Below are positions 52,156-61,846 of a stretch of 64,000 bases of DNA, piece after piece. This stretch comes from CALJFL01 sp963669435 (lineage in GTDB: Bacteria; Pseudomonadota; Gammaproteobacteria; Pseudomonadales; Halieaceae): contig OY770025.1 of assembly GCA_963669435.1 (NCBI GenBank), forward strand, positions 3,472,001 through 3,536,000. Direction: 5' to 3'. The notes below the pieces were generated by a model, which worked only from the letters and a program-made list of their open reading frames with translations, had not been told where the DNA came from and did no database searches. The translations under genes and the position numbers were made by a program. Position 1 is the first letter of the stretch. Every line of letters starts with the position of its first letter.

Positions 52156-52627
52156 GCCTGTAGAAATGTGCGGGCCATGCGGTCTCGGCTGGTAATCGGA
52201 AGGCGCGTCACCTCGATAAGGACGATGGCCTCGTCCGGGTCGATCATTGAGTGGGTGCTCGTGAGTAGTAGACACTTTACGAAGCGGTGCGGCTGCTGGT
52301 CAGTCAGTGAGCTGGAAGGGCGTAAGGGTCCGTGGGTATTTGATTTATAACAAGGCGGCGATACATGCCCTTCGCTCAAGGGTCCGATAGGCTTTATTGA
52401 AGGGTGGCGGTGCCAGGTAGATGTAGTTTCGGGTTTGGCTGTTCGCTGCGGATGACACATCAGCTATTTGCCAGGTCAGACTGGGGCAGCGGTGTCGGTT
52501 CGTCCCGGTCCCAACTTAGCCGGTGATCGTGGAGTGATTATTGATAGTGCAATTCGGACCTGGCTGAGGTGAGAAGCCCGATTGATGCTTCGTCCACAGC
52601 AAGTGGGTGAAATTAAGACAGTGTGTT
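52156..52627. other. Intergenic region, no gene seen
   Basis: About 470 bases between the receptor terminator and the end of the minus-strand MFS gene. Short frames exist on both strands, but none has a ribosome site or recognisable protein. Confidence 0.5.
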
Positions 52628-53965
52628 TTACCAGATTGGCTTTGGCAGTTTCCAGATTAGCCAGGCCGATATCACCAGTGGGGGCACCGCTACCACCAGA
52701 AACAGGTCATACATGCCCCAGTTATTGCCCACGAGTATTCCCGCCACTAACGGTGACAGGATTGCGCCAAATCTGCCCAGCCCTATGCCCCAGCCGACGC
52801 CGGTGGTACGAATCTCTGTTGGATAGTTTTGGGCGATAACAGCGTAAAGTCCGGTAAATCCACCGGTGAATGCGAAGCCAACGATTAAAACAACTGCATT
52901 TAACTGCCATAGAGAATCTACGCCTGCAAGTGCGCATAAACCGAGTAGTGCGGCTGACATGAAAAACAGGTTGGAAATAAGCTTCGCCAGCTGAATGCGC
53001 GTGCTTAAGTAGCCCACCAGCAATGCGCCGGCCAGGCCACCCAGTGTGTACATTGTCAGTGCGAAAATACCTTGTTGTTTCGTGTACCCTGAATTGACGA
53101 ACAGCGTGGGAATCCAGTTCATCAGAAAATAGGCCGACCAGTAGGCTGTAAAAAGAATCGTCCACAGTTGCGCTGTGACTTTTCGAAAATCAGGGTGAAA
53201 TAGTCCAGCGACATTGCCCTGTTTGATTTCCTGGCGGGCGTGCCCGTTGGACAATGTACTCAGTTCAGGTTTTCCGATGCGCTTGAGGAGCCGATTGATA
53301 TCTGTCAGGCGCTCGCCATCATCTCCTTTTTTGGCCGCCACATATTCTATAGATTCAGGTAAGAAAATCAGCGAAAGGACGAAAAGCACGGAGGTGAAAA
53401 TCCCCCCTATAAGAAACACTTGCTGCCAACCATAGAGTGGAATGATATATCCGGTTAGCGGACCTGCCAGCACTGAACCAACCGAGTATCCGGCGGTAAC
53501 CGTAATCACGGCGAAACTACGAAAGCGCAGTGAGGCATATTCGGAGGTCAAGGCCGCAGCGCTCGCCAAAATACCGCCAATGCCCAGGCCCGTACTGAAG
53601 CGGATCATTACCAACTGGGAAATAGTGGTTGCCTGGGTGGTCGCGAGCATTGAAATCCCGGTGAGCGCGACCGAGAAAAGAATGATCCTGCGCCGACCGA
53701 ATCTGTCACTCAGGGGGGAAAGAAATATCGCCCCGGTAGTCATACCTGCCAAAGCAGCGGAAAAAATGACTCCCAGGGCGCTCGCTTCAACGGACCATTC
53801 GGAGCTGAGTGCCGGGGCTGCATATGACATGGCCAGCACATCGAAGCCGTCTGCGATGTTGAGTAAGAAACATAGCAAAATTACCAGGTATTGCCCGGTA
53901 TTCATCTTCGAATGGTCGATAACTTCCCTGAGTTCAGGGAACGCGGTCGCAGTTGAATCGTTCAT
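52628..53965 (-). CDS. MFS transporter, aromatic acid:H+ symporter type
   Basis: 445-residue twelve-helix major facilitator protein of the AAHS branch (PcaK/BenK/MhpT-like). DGFDVLAMSYAAPAL lies in helix 1, and the loop 2-3 signature is LSPLSDRFGRRR. The PESIEYVAAK loop separates the halves. It probably imports an aromatic or cyclic acid across the inner membrane. It stands alone, with about 240 bases on its upstream side. Confidence 0.9.
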   Translation of the reverse strand: MNDSTATAFPELREVIDHSKMNTGQYLVILLCFLLNIADGFDVLAMSYAAPALSSEWSVEASALGVIFSAALAGMTTGAIFLSPLSDRFGRRRIILFSVALTGISMLATTQATTISQLVMIRFSTGLGIGGILASAAALTSEYASLRFRSFAVITVTAGYSVGSVLAGPLTGYIIPLYGWQQVFLIGGIFTSVLFVLSLIFLPESIEYVAAKKGDDGERLTDINRLLKRIGKPELSTLSNGHARQEIKQGNVAGLFHPDFRKVTAQLWTILFTAYWSAYFLMNWIPTLFVNSGYTKQQGIFALTMYTLGGLAGALLVGYLSTRIQLAKLISNLFFMSAALLGLCALAGVDSLWQLNAVVLIVGFAFTGGFTGLYAVIAQNYPTEIRTTGVGWGIGLGRFGAILSPLVAGILVGNNWGMYDLFLVVAVPPLVISAWLIWKLPKPIW

Positions 53966-54207
53966 GACTAACAGGGTCCGGATTGGCGTTTATATGAGAC
54001 GCTTGGAACAATCAGGCACCTCATGATGACCTGGCACTATATCCCGGGAAGGTAACAGCTATACTAACTGAACTTCGCGATATCTGTAGACTAAACTTTG
54101 CTTATTTACGGCTACTTCCCAGAATGCGTTGCCGCTGGTGCCTATTTCATCTGGCCGAGGGGAAGTGGTGCCTGATTGATACGATCAGTTCTTTTTTCTT
54201 GCTGGGC

Positions 54208-55545
54208 TCAGCGCCTTTCTTGCCCGGCGTTTATCAGGTTTGAAGCCGCTCTCTCACCAAAAGCCACAGCGGTGTTTTGACCGGCTACCGACAGGTAGTC
54301 GCCAGCGAATTGAATTCGAGCATGACGATCGACTTTCTCCAGAAACTGACTGTTTGCCTTGAACATACCTGGCCTGGAATGGGGCAGGGCCATTGGCCAT
54401 CGTGTGACATGCGTCATGGCGACAGAATCTGCTATCTTGGGAAAATATTGTTGCATAACATCCAGGGTTCTACTGACGAGAAAATTGTCATCCGAACTGA
54501 AATGCACCTTCGAGGCACCCGCCTGCCATTGGCAGCTTGTCAGGTAGTGCCCTGTTGGAGTCCTGTCAGGGCATTTATTGTGTTCAAAGAACAACAGGCC
54601 TATGTCAGGGCTCTCTGTTTGCGGAAGCATCATAACCATAGCGTCTGTTTCGGGCCTGACCGATGTGGCAATGGCCACCGTGATGGCCGGTGTATAGGCA
54701 ACCTTCCGTTGCAGTTCCACTAAATCTGCCTGGCGATAGCTGCAAATATTCGCAGTTTCCGGGAGCCTGCAAGCCACCACGCAACAATCGGTTTCCTCCT
54801 GGTGCTGGTTTCCGCGCGAATCTTTCCACTCCACCAGAACGCCACTAGCGGTCTCGGTAACTGCTGTAGCGGATGATTCAAGCACGACATGCAGGTCTTC
54901 AGCCAGTTTTTGCGACATGGCATTCACCCCACCGAGTAGACTCCAGAGCTCGAGCCCAACGATGTTACCGATTCCCGACAGCAACTCGACTTTCGATATT
55001 TCTTCTGGCTCTGACAGCGTCATCAGGCGTATGAGAGGCGTGCAAAAGTAATCTATTGCTTCCTGCTTTAGAGTACGTCCTGCATAGTCTGTCACGCTCT
55101 CTACATCCAGGGGGGCGGCCGTAGACATATTGTCATAGTCAAGTTGTCCCTTACGCTTCGCGCGATAGGCATCCAGTATCACCGAAGCTAATCCCAGGCG
55201 AGCGCGCCACGATAACAATCTGGTGGAGAGCATAGAGCGGATTGGTGCACGCAAATCGATCTCGTGAATGGCTCCCGCTCTGGGAATGGCAATCTTTTGA
55301 CTGGTTGGAACAATAGCATCCGCTATGCCCAGGTCCTGGGCCAGCTTCAAATAGGCCGTGTAGCCATTCGACATCATGCAGGCGCCGGTGTCTATTTTGA
55401 ACTGGCCAATATTCTCCGTCTGTGAGCGGCCGCCCAATTTATCGCTTGTCTCCAGTACGGTCACATTGAATCCCGCCGCCTTCAGCCGATAGGCCGCAGT
55501 CAGACCAGACAATCCTGCACCAATTACAATCGCGTTACTCGCCAC
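54208..55545 (-). CDS. FAD-dependent amine-oxidase/desaturase-like protein
   Basis: 445-residue flavoprotein of the NAD(P)-binding Rossmann/amine oxidoreductase group. The FAD motif AIVIGAGLSGLTAAYRLKAA and VLETSDKLGGR are at the N-terminus; the C-terminal FAD strand is QFAGDYLSVAGQNTAVAFGE. Relatives include protoporphyrinogen oxidase and carotenoid desaturases; the substrate is unknown. I prefer the GTG at 55545, with AAGGGG close upstream, over the GTG at 55572. Confidence 0.83.
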   Translation of the reverse strand: MASNAIVIGAGLSGLTAAYRLKAAGFNVTVLETSDKLGGRSQTENIGQFKIDTGACMMSNGYTAYLKLAQDLGIADAIVPTSQKIAIPRAGAIHEIDLRAPIRSMLSTRLLSWRARLGLASVILDAYRAKRKGQLDYDNMSTAAPLDVESVTDYAGRTLKQEAIDYFCTPLIRLMTLSEPEEISKVELLSGIGNIVGLELWSLLGGVNAMSQKLAEDLHVVLESSATAVTETASGVLVEWKDSRGNQHQEETDCCVVACRLPETANICSYRQADLVELQRKVAYTPAITVAIATSVRPETDAMVMMLPQTESPDIGLLFFEHNKCPDRTPTGHYLTSCQWQAGASKVHFSSDDNFLVSRTLDVMQQYFPKIADSVAMTHVTRWPMALPHSRPGMFKANSQFLEKVDRHARIQFAGDYLSVAGQNTAVAFGERAASNLINAGQERR

Positions 55546-55759
55546 CCGAATCCCCTTGAGCCCCAGACCCACTCAATTGCTGGTTTTTCAAATCAAAGTA
55601 CAGATTTTCACACAAGGGTGATATGCCTGACCATGAACTCTGTATTGATCGAAAACGAATCCTTTCCAACTGTGGATGTGATGTGATTGCATCGGGGGGC
55701 TTTCGGACTAGTATGTGAGTAATAGTTAAGTACTACCGCTTTTTCAGGGAGTGAGGGTA

Positions 55760-56167
55760 TTGAATCAGTTCAGGCTGTCGATTCGGCTAAACGGCATAAT
55801 CTGCTTGCTGCTCAGTGTGATTCATGTGCCATGGCTGTGGTCATTGGGCGACTACGCCATAGTGAGCCCGATGAGCGAGGCACAGTTGCTCTCGTTTCAA
55901 TTGTTTTCCACTGCCGTAATCATGTTTCTTGCCTATATGGGTTGCAATGCAATTGTGTTGACGCTTGCCGACAGTTTGTCACCGGCGGCATTAAGAGTGT
56001 TCTCATCACTAATTTTGGCCTTTTTTGTTGTACGCCTGCTGGTGGAATTCGTCTTCCCACTACAGATTCCGTTGTTGGGAGTAGAGCAGCCCACAACGAT
56101 GGTCAGGATTTTGCTGTGTGTGCCGATAAGCGTCGCGCTCTTCCCATTCCTTTATCAACCGCGCTAG
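55760..56167 (+). CDS. Four-helix membrane protein, unknown
   Basis: About 135 residues with four predicted membrane helices (ICLLLSVIHVPWLWSL, QLFSTAVIMFLAYMGCNAIVL, ALRVFSSLILAFFVVRLL, VRILLCVPISVALFPFLY). No motif or family recognised. The start is either TTG at 55760, eight bases from AGGGAG, or GTG at 55751. It precedes the luciferase-like gene by about 110 bases. Confidence 0.65.
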   Translation: MNQFRLSIRLNGIICLLLSVIHVPWLWSLGDYAIVSPMSEAQLLSFQLFSTAVIMFLAYMGCNAIVLTLADSLSPAALRVFSSLILAFFVVRLLVEFVFPLQIPLLGVEQPTTMVRILLCVPISVALFPFLYQPR

Positions 56168-56279
56168 CGCGTTCTCCAGTCGGGCAAAGACCGGATGTGC
56201 CTGGAAATACTCGAATGCAACCTCTGGAGCGGGTGGTATCACGCAACTCCATGTTAATAGTTGAATAAAGGTGTCCACA

Positions 56280-57326
56280 GTGAACAGTAGAAGATATCGT
56301 CTTGGTGTCTCCATGCCGGGCCTGAATTTGCCGCTGCTGACCTACCCGGAGCTTGCCGGTTTAGCCGAAAGTAGTGGCTTTGACTCTGTCTGGAGTTATG
56401 AGTGCTACCACAACGCTTTTTTGGTACAGACGCTATGTGCGCAAGCAACATCGGACATTGAACTGGGTATTGGGCTCGCCGCTGCGGCACAGCGAACCCC
56501 ATTCGAGATGGCGAACGCGGCGCTCGACCTGGATGAGGTTTCGAGCGGCAGGCTGCGTTTGGTAATTGGCCCTGGGGGGGCAGATTTTGCAGACTGTTTT
56601 AACGGCGTAATGCTTGATCGCCCCGCTTCGCGGATGCGCGAATACCTGCAGGTCATGCGACTTTATCTGGAGTATGCACGAAGCGGGAAAGACCAGGCGT
56701 TCAACGGAGAGTTCTACCGATTTTCGGTACCCCCGGTTAATCCGTTTGGCCCTCGTCAGTTTGCGCGTGAGGACCCGAAGCTATATTTGGGCGCGCTGAA
56801 GCCAGCAATGCTGAGACTGGCAGGGGAGAAAGCGAAAGGTTCCATGGGTTATTTGTTCACACCGGATTACATCGCTGCGCAAGTCGATCCCAGTATTGAG
56901 GTTGGACTTAAGCGCGCTGGCCGGTCCCGGGAAAGCTATGATCTGGTGGCGTACGTAGTGTGCAGCCCGCATGAGGATCGCAAAGTGGCGATGCGCAGAG
57001 CGAAAATACATGTTGGGGCATATGTGGCCTACCCTGTAGCTGCGCATGTGGTTGAGCAGGACGGATTGGGTAAGGAACGGGATCAGGTGTTGCAGGCACT
57101 GGTCAGTGAAGGCCCTGAAGCATTGGAAGAGGCGACAGCGGATGCGCTCGTTGAACGGTACGCTATTGCCGGGACACCGGATGAGTGTCGCAAGCAATAT
57201 GAGAGTAGGTACCAGGGGCGAGTAGACCATATTGTACTGCATTCACCGTACGTGCCGCCCCTGTCGACTCATGAGAGTGAAGATAGTTTTAAAAAAATCT
57301 GTACCACATTCTGTCGACGTGGCTGA
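56280..57326 (+). CDS. Luciferase-like (LLM) flavin/F420-type oxidoreductase
   Basis: About 348-residue TIM-barrel oxidoreductase of the bacterial-luciferase-like superfamily, with LGVSMPGLNLPLLTYPELA, SGFDSVWSYE, LGIGLAAAAQRTPFEMA and the C-terminal AGTPDECRKQYE. Members are FMNH2-dependent monooxygenases or F420-dependent reductases/dehydrogenases; this one resembles the F420 type, a cofactor present in only some proteobacteria. The GTG at 56280 has AAAGG nine bases upstream; the GTG at 56271 is the alternative. Confidence 0.87.
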   Translation: MNSRRYRLGVSMPGLNLPLLTYPELAGLAESSGFDSVWSYECYHNAFLVQTLCAQATSDIELGIGLAAAAQRTPFEMANAALDLDEVSSGRLRLVIGPGGADFADCFNGVMLDRPASRMREYLQVMRLYLEYARSGKDQAFNGEFYRFSVPPVNPFGPRQFAREDPKLYLGALKPAMLRLAGEKAKGSMGYLFTPDYIAAQVDPSIEVGLKRAGRSRESYDLVAYVVCSPHEDRKVAMRRAKIHVGAYVAYPVAAHVVEQDGLGKERDQVLQALVSEGPEALEEATADALVERYAIAGTPDECRKQYESRYQGRVDHIVLHSPYVPPLSTHESEDSFKKICTTFCRRG

Positions 57327-57393
57327 TCAAGCGGGGTTATTAATGTATTTACTGCTGCCGCCGTCGTTTGTCGGCTATGTGGCTTGATGCGGT

Positions 57394-58146
57394 TCACGGC
57401 CTGAGAAGAGAGTGCCCACCATCGACGACGAGAGTCTGTCCGGTAATATAGGTGGCCATACCTGAACCGAGGAATTGGACCGCATCTGCTATTTCAGACA
57501 AGGTAGCAGTACGCCCCATTGGATTATTGGCCAGCGCAGCCCGCAGCATCTCCGGGTCCTCAATAACCGACTGTATCATGCGTGATGGTACCCTTCCGGG
57601 TGCCACGGCGTTGACTCGGATACCCGCATCGACCCAACCCAGCGCCAACGATCGACATAAGCCGGTCACCGCATATTTCGAAGCGCAGTAAGCTGGCACC
57701 TCCGGTAATGCCATGAGCGCCGCCATGGAACTGATCATGACCACGTTGCCACCGGCCTGACGCAGATTGCCTTTGAATCGATTGCAGCAATGCATCAGGC
57801 TGGTGACATTAACATCAAGCACCTGCGCAAACTTGACTGGTTCGTATTCGCTGATTCCATCTTCCAGTGCAGATGTCCCCTGCGATAACACCAGAATATC
57901 CAGCTCATCAAAGTGTACTTCAGTAGCGTTTACCTGCGTAACATCCGTGACATCGACCTGGGTGAAGTGCATACCATCAAAGTCATTGTCTTCTTCGCCG
58001 TAGTCATCCAGGGTTTTACGCCTGCCCCAGATGTAGACCGTTGCACCGTCGTCGCGAAGACGAGCAGCTACCGCATTGCCGATGCCGCTTGTTCCCCCCA
58101 CGACCAGTGCCGTCTTGTTGCTGAACTCAAGCCGTTGGTCTGCCAT
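57394..58146 (-). CDS. SDR-family oxidoreductase
   Basis: 250-residue SDR: VGGTSGIG, IWGRRK suggesting NADP, LSQGTSA in place of NNAG, ISSMAALMA, YCASK with the catalytic pair and VVDGGHSLL at the end. I chose the ATG at 58146 with a G-rich ribosome site; the frame opens 37 codons earlier. It is transcribed away from the phosphotransferase gene. Confidence 0.88.
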   Translation of the reverse strand: MADQRLEFSNKTALVVGGTSGIGNAVAARLRDDGATVYIWGRRKTLDDYGEEDNDFDGMHFTQVDVTDVTQVNATEVHFDELDILVLSQGTSALEDGISEYEPVKFAQVLDVNVTSLMHCCNRFKGNLRQAGGNVVMISSMAALMALPEVPAYCASKYAVTGLCRSLALGWVDAGIRVNAVAPGRVPSRMIQSVIEDPEMLRAALANNPMGRTATLSEIADAVQFLGSGMATYITGQTLVVDGGHSLLRP

Positions 58147-58397
58147 TCCTGTGTCCCCCCCGGGTGCCTTTTTTCTGTTGGTCAGCTTATTTCGAAGCAT
58201 TAGGGATTCTAGTTGGTTTGCGCGGGTTCTGATTGAGCTATGGCACAGCTTAGCCATTAAACACGCGAAACTACCCCATTAGGCAACATTGAGTTCGTGA
58301 AAAGGCAGTGATCAGAGAGGCGGGTTGCTCCCGGGTTCATTATGATGCTAACAGCTGGGCAATATGCTGCCAAAATCCGCTGTATAGAGGAGGGTTT

Positions 58398-59834
58398 GTG
58401 TCCCAGGATCATATAGCGCTTTATCTGAATGCACTGAAAGACGTTATCGCACTTCACTGGTTGCCCGCCGCATCGGATGACATTTCCCGGCAAATGGCCC
58501 AGTGCTCGATGCGTGTCATCGCCCAGCTGTCTGTGGAATTGGACAGCAGCCCTGGTGTTAAAGAGCAAGCGTTGGGTGCGTATCGGCAGGTTTTCTCAAG
58601 GTGTGGAGTTCGGATTGGTGATCCTGACCTTACCGATGGCGCCCCGGTCAGCGCCCACCAACTCGAGGCGCAGATGCAAGACTGGGTGGCTTCACAGATT
58701 AACAAAAATGATAAGGCTGATTCCGGCAGCTGGGAGATTTTGTGTGAGATAGCTGACATTAGCATGGCAAGCCGAAAGGCATCACTGGAGAGGCTTGTTG
58801 ATTCACTGAAGTTCGAAGACCCGCGCGGCGAAGTGTCAAGGCTGACCAGTGCCCAGGTTGCGCGACTGCAAGGCTATTTGCGGCGATCGATGCAGTCTCC
58901 AGAGCTGTGCATTGATCGTGTGGAGGTTGTGCCGGGAGGATATTCAAAGCAGACGTTCATGGTGTATCTCGACGAAGCTGCGAATCATCCGCGACATCTG
59001 GTTATTCGATCAGACCGATTCGATTCCCCGCGAGAAACCACAGTGCGTGACGAGTGCGCTGTCATACAGGTGCTTTCTGATAATGGTGTAGCTGTGCCAG
59101 AGATTTATTCCCTGGACACTAGCGGTGACGTATTGGGCGAAGCCTTTATCGTGATGTCGCGAGTCGAAGGGCGCCCGGTGGGTGATGCGCTGGATGTCGA
59201 GCAGGGGAGCCGTGGGTTGGCACTTGATGTAGCAGTGAAGCTGGCGCACTTACACCAGGTTCCCGCCGAAGCGTTTGGCGCTGACATTGCCGGAGTATCC
59301 AAATCAACTGTCGAGCGAATTAAAGCCGAAATAGACTATTTTGAAGAACGCTGGCGCAGTCTTGATACGCCCTCGATAGCGCTAGAAATGGCGTTCGGAT
59401 GGCTGAAGTCCCACCTGGATGCCGCGGATGGCTCGCGCTCACTGATACACAAGGATCTGGGCTTTCATAATATGTTGGTGCTGAATGAAGAACTTACCGG
59501 CATTCTGGACTGGGAAAGCGCGTGCATTGGTAATCCCGCTGAAGATCTGGGATACCTTAAACGGTCTGTAGAACAGATTTGCAACTGGCAGGAATTTCTC
59601 GATGCTTATCAGGGGGCGGGTGGCCATATTCCCAGCCCTGAAGAACAGGATTTTTATGAGCTGTGGGCTTACACCTGGCTTACCGTGATGATTTTAATTA
59701 CCGGTGCTCTTTTCCAATCTGGCACCAGTCGAGACCTGCAGCTCGGTTACGTTGGAACCTATATGAACACGCGGCTCCAGGCGGGACTCGCTGCGGCGGT
59801 GAATCGAATATGTTGGTTGCCTGCAAGTGGTTAA
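58398..59834 (+). CDS. APH-type phosphotransferase with N-terminal helical domain
   Basis: 478-residue protein. The C-terminal half is an aminoglycoside-phosphotransferase-like kinase: VVPGGYSKQTF nucleotide loop, catalytic LIHKDLGFHNMLV (His-x-Asp ... Asn) and metal-binding GILDWESA. This branch is the one fused or linked to acyl-CoA dehydrogenases (ACAD10/11), which phosphorylate 4-hydroxyacyl-CoA for breakdown. The first 170 residues form an unrecognised helical domain. The GTG at 58398, after GGAGG, is the likely start. Its neighbours here are SDRs. Confidence 0.85.
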   Translation: MSQDHIALYLNALKDVIALHWLPAASDDISRQMAQCSMRVIAQLSVELDSSPGVKEQALGAYRQVFSRCGVRIGDPDLTDGAPVSAHQLEAQMQDWVASQINKNDKADSGSWEILCEIADISMASRKASLERLVDSLKFEDPRGEVSRLTSAQVARLQGYLRRSMQSPELCIDRVEVVPGGYSKQTFMVYLDEAANHPRHLVIRSDRFDSPRETTVRDECAVIQVLSDNGVAVPEIYSLDTSGDVLGEAFIVMSRVEGRPVGDALDVEQGSRGLALDVAVKLAHLHQVPAEAFGADIAGVSKSTVERIKAEIDYFEERWRSLDTPSIALEMAFGWLKSHLDAADGSRSLIHKDLGFHNMLVLNEELTGILDWESACIGNPAEDLGYLKRSVEQICNWQEFLDAYQGAGGHIPSPEEQDFYELWAYTWLTVMILITGALFQSGTSRDLQLGYVGTYMNTRLQAGLAAAVNRICWLPASG

Positions 59835-59882
59835 CAGTTTTTATTTGTGCCTCGTGCTGTGATTAGTGAGGAGATCCAAAGT

Positions 59883-60713
59883 ATGGATAACGGGTTTGCA
59901 AAGTTTGATTTGAGCGGAAAAACGGCATTCATCACCGGTGGGGGTACCGGGCTTGGTTTTAGTATGGCCCGTGGCCTGGTCAGTTCCGGAGCCAGAGTGA
60001 TGATCGCGGCAAGGCGGGAAGATGTCTTGATTGAGGCAGTGGCGCGGCTAGCGCGGGGGCGTGACGAGAAGGTCGCGTGTTATCGCGTGATGGACCAGGC
60101 TGACGAAGCTAGTATTCATGCGGCGACGGAGCATGCCAACGCAGAACTCGGTGGCGTAGACATATTCATTGGCAATGCTGGTATTGAGAGCCAATTACCC
60201 TTGTTGGAGCACAGCATGAGTACCATTGGCAATCTGTTTCAAGTCAATGTATTTGCCAACATGATGCTAACTCAAGCGTTCATACCTCATATGTGTAAGC
60301 AGCAGTGGGGGAGGATTATCTATAGCTCCTCGGTTATGGCCAGGCTGGTTTCTGCCAGGGACGGATTCTCCGTGTATAGCAGCACCAAGGCGGCACTGAA
60401 TGCCTATGCGCGCAGCGCGGCCGCTGAAGTCGGCCATTTCGGTAACGTGACAGTTAACAGCCTGGATCTGGGCGTCTATGTTACCGATATGGCCGAGGGT
60501 GCACAGGAACTACACGATGATGGCCCTGCGTTACTGGCTGACCTGACCAATATGACTGCACTGGGGAGGCTGGGTAAACCCGAGGAGTTGGAAGGCGTGG
60601 CACAGTGGTTGGCAAGCGATGCGGCGAGCTATGTGAGCGGCGCCAGCCTTGTTCTCGATGGCGGCTTGTTGAATACCCTGCGCCCCAACCCAAGACTTAC
60701 AGGTGGCTCCTGA
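59883..60713 (+). CDS. SDR-family oxidoreductase
   Basis: 276-residue SDR: TGGGTGLG, Arg-Arg in AARREDV suggesting NADP, IGNAGIE, YSSSVMA, YSSTK and the terminal VLDGGLLNT with a short tail. All catalytic residues kept. The ATG at 59883 has GAGGAG upstream. It follows the phosphotransferase gene by 48 bases and may act on the same hydroxyacyl intermediate. Confidence 0.9.
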   Translation: MDNGFAKFDLSGKTAFITGGGTGLGFSMARGLVSSGARVMIAARREDVLIEAVARLARGRDEKVACYRVMDQADEASIHAATEHANAELGGVDIFIGNAGIESQLPLLEHSMSTIGNLFQVNVFANMMLTQAFIPHMCKQQWGRIIYSSSVMARLVSARDGFSVYSSTKAALNAYARSAAAEVGHFGNVTVNSLDLGVYVTDMAEGAQELHDDGPALLADLTNMTALGRLGKPEELEGVAQWLASDAASYVSGASLVLDGGLLNTLRPNPRLTGGS

Positions 60714-60952
60714 TTCGTTCTGTAAATCATGCTGCTGAACGCTTGGCGAAAGAAGTTGTTCTCAATTAGGCATGTGCTGATTCCCATTTGGAGAATCGCG
60801 CGACGCGGTATTCGTGGATAATAAGCTCTCGTCTCTAAATTTATGGTGGGTAGCTTATCTGGACGTCTTTGATCGACGGAACGATTCTGCATAGAAATGG
60901 AAAGCTCATCTTTGTTTCGCAGATTTTCTTGCGCTAGTGAAAGGCCTTGTTC

Positions 60953-61555
60953 ATGAGCGTCTCGCTAGATACACTGATTGATAAAGCCGAGCGGCATCTA
61001 CCCGCTGAAGAAGGTGTCTGGCTGTTTATCATTGGCGATATGATTGTCTTCGCCGTGTTTTTCATGGTGTTCACCTACTATCGAAGCCTCGATCCGCAGA
61101 CTTTTCTGGAGTCACAGGCAGCGCTGAATCAAAACTATGGCGCGTTCAATACAGTACTTCTCCTGACCAGTTCCTGGTTCATTGCACTGGCCTTGCATGC
61201 CGCTCGAAAATCTGCGTTGCAGGTGACCTTAAAGCTCGTAGCTGCGGCTGTTTGCTGTGGTGTAGGTTTCGTTGTGGTGAAGTATTTTGAATATGGCGAG
61301 AAAATTCAGGCTGGCCTGGTGCTCACTACCAATGACTTCTTCATGTATTACTACGTTTTTACCGGGGTTCATCTGCTGCATCTCCTCCTGGGCCTTGCCC
61401 TGCTGATTTTTCTCTCGTTCAGGATTAAAGCCTGGGCCGCTGCGGGTGCCTGTACTGAGGAGAACTTATCACTGCTTGAGGGTGGGGCGGCTTACTGGCA
61501 CATGGTGGATCTACTATGGATCGTGCTGTTCCCGTTGATCTACCTGATGAAGTAA
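60953..61555 (+). CDS. NorE-like cytochrome c oxidase subunit III family protein
   Basis: 200-residue membrane protein, paralogous to the one at 47.0 kb: EEGVWLFIIGDMIVF at the start, YYVFTGVHLLHLLLG in the middle and AYWHMVDLLWIVLFP at the end. Five helices. No catalytic oxidase subunit nearby. It sits directly upstream of a NorF-like gene and a TonB receptor gene. AAGG precedes the ATG; a TTG two codons earlier is possible. Confidence 0.88.
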   Translation: MSVSLDTLIDKAERHLPAEEGVWLFIIGDMIVFAVFFMVFTYYRSLDPQTFLESQAALNQNYGAFNTVLLLTSSWFIALALHAARKSALQVTLKLVAAAVCCGVGFVVVKYFEYGEKIQAGLVLTTNDFFMYYYVFTGVHLLHLLLGLALLIFLSFRIKAWAAAGACTEENLSLLEGGAAYWHMVDLLWIVLFPLIYLMK

Positions 61556-61564
61556 CTCCCTGTC

Positions 61565-61846
61565 ATGACGTCAACCACCCACTCAAAAATCACTTATGTC
61601 TGGCTGCTATTGGTAGCGATGACAGTCTTGTCCTGGGGCCTTGGAGAGGGTTTCCTCACCGATGCTGATACAGAATCACATTGGTCCGGGTTGGCACTGA
61701 TGCTGATTGCTTTTTTCAAGGTTAGATTGGTAATTTTGCACTTTATGGAAATTTCCACCGCAATAGTCCCCTTGCGTCTGATATTTGAAGCCTGGGTTAT
61801 CCTTGCCTGCGCGGGTGTCTTACTGCTCTACTTCAAGCCTTTCTGA
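61565..61846 (+). CDS. NorF-like/cytochrome oxidase subunit IV-type protein
   Basis: 93-residue three-helix membrane protein, partner of the NorE-like protein nine bases upstream. LIAFFKVRLVILHFMEI matches the middle helix of the copy at 47.6 kb. Function unknown in the absence of norCB; see the paired copy. Confidence 0.83.
   Translation: MTSTTHSKITYVWLLLVAMTVLSWGLGEGFLTDADTESHWSGLALMLIAFFKVRLVILHFMEISTAIVPLRLIFEAWVILACAGVLLLYFKPF

Noticed and set aside
52092..52460. 122-codon minus-strand frame after the TonB receptor
   Set aside because: It runs through the receptor terminator, lacks a ribosome site and gives a low-complexity product.
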